Assembly: GCA_934675585.1 (NCBI GenBank)
Contig: CAKUQY010000028.1
Coordinates: 1-24,022 of the forward strand
Origin: an uncultured Opitutales bacterium
GTDB taxonomy: Bacteria > Verrucomicrobiota > Verrucomicrobiia > Opitutales > UBA953
Direction of reading: 5' to 3'
Length of the DNA stretch: 24,022 nucleotides
Notes under the pieces: model-generated
What the model saw: only the letters and a program-made list of their open reading frames with translations
Told to the model about the DNA's origin: nothing
The model's database searches: none
Shown here: one piece after another, positions 23,664-24,022 of the stretch
How positions within the stretch are numbered: the stretch's first letter is position 1
How the letters are laid out: each line of letters opens with the position of its first letter
Position numbers and translations under genes: made by a program

Positions 23664-24022
23664 AAAATATTTGCGAGATTTGCGTTTCATCTGCGTCGTT
23701 TGCGTTAAAAATTTAGTGGAAAGTGGAGAGTCTTGATCTTTGTCTTGGTTAAACTCTCAACTCTACACCCTACACCAAAATTGCGAAGTCTGTGTTAAAA
23801 ATCGTTCCCGTCATGAATATTTTTCAATTCTCAACTCTCAACTATAAACTTTTAATTCTCATCGTTATCGTCATCGTTTTTAAACACGCGTTCGTATTTC
23901 GTCAAATAAAAAGGACACCGAAGATTTTTTTGAGAGGAAAGATTTTGGGAGTTATTCTTCATTTAAGATGACACCGAAGGGATTGGCTGAAAACAGTTGA
24001 GAGGGTGAAGAAAAGGCGTTGG
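23512..24022. other. Repeat-rich intergenic DNA without a confident gene
   Basis: Short degenerate words recur in both orientations: GAGAGTGGGGAGTGGGGAG near 23517-23535, GGAAAGTGGAGAGT near 23716-23730, CTCAACTCTACACCCTACACC near 23755-23776 and TTCTCAACTCTCAACTATAA near 23827-23847. A 10-bp direct repeat GACACCGAAG occurs at 23914-23923 and 23970-23979. No ORF with natural protein features is visible on either strand up to the window end. Confidence 0.5.
23539..23711. repeat. Imperfect 42-nt inverted repeat with GC-rich inner hairpin
   Basis: The left arm 23539-23580 and the reverse complement of the right arm 23670-23711 align over 42 nt without gaps. Both begin TTTTTAACGC and end in an AACGCAAAT-x-TCGCAAA-type block. 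The loop holds GAAAC-AATTG-GTTTC and a G-run/C-run segment with GGGGGTTGCGCC and TTGCCCCCCC. A third, shorter relative (CGAAGTCTGTGTTAAAAATCG) lies near 23786-23806. It could be a small non-coding repeat or a MITE-like unit. Confidence 0.55.

Noticed and set aside
1..24022. tRNA, rRNA or riboswitch genes
   Set aside because: I looked for cloverleaf-like and conserved rRNA segments in the gaps and saw none. Gaps are mostly under 125 bp, apart from 1-179, 14862-15044 and 23271-24022.

Overview
The window looks like chromosomal DNA of a Gram-negative bacterium, most likely from the PVC group (Verrucomicrobiota, perhaps the Opitutae side). The reasons are a fused MurC-MurB protein, an operon pairing LptE and a BamD-like protein with FabH, a glycine-rich single-pass PA14-like protein, and few clear Shine-Dalgarno sites. 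This placement is an inference from gene content; no rRNA or other marker gene is present.

Layout. Positions 180-3138 (minus): a membrane-anchored PA14-like protein and a MATE exporter. Positions 3197-6715 (minus): a type IIG-like restriction-modification enzyme with an entire REP-associated tyrosine transposase (RAYT) and two flanking 240-bp REPIN clusters inserted in frame. Positions 6774-7859 (plus): a small membrane-anchored protein and a HAD hydrolase. Positions 7854-11680 (minus): a DUF3137-like membrane protein, LemA, exonuclease III and a QueD-family enzyme. Positions 11748-12569 (minus): a Sel1-repeat protein. Positions 12705-14861 (plus): an AT-rich pair, a UDP-galactopyranose-mutase-like flavoprotein and a probable glycosyltransferase. 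Positions 15045-23270 (minus): a compact probable operon fabH - bamD-like - lptE - murCB - GAF/SpoIIE phosphatase - nnr, joining lipid, outer-membrane and peptidoglycan synthesis with a regulatory phosphatase and metabolite repair. Positions 23271-24022: the fabH promoter, then repeat-rich DNA with no confident gene.

Two signals stand out. First, the octamer GCGGGAAC/GTTCCCGC (core GCGGGAACG) occurs about 79 times on the two strands by hand count, where about one is expected by chance. It lies in most genes in several reading frames and forms inverted pairs between genes. This is the genomic behaviour of a DNA uptake sequence or a HIP1-like genome-wide motif. Second, a complete RAYT/REPIN element (381 codons) sits inside the linker of a restriction-modification gene without breaking the frame, so the palindromes themselves are translated.
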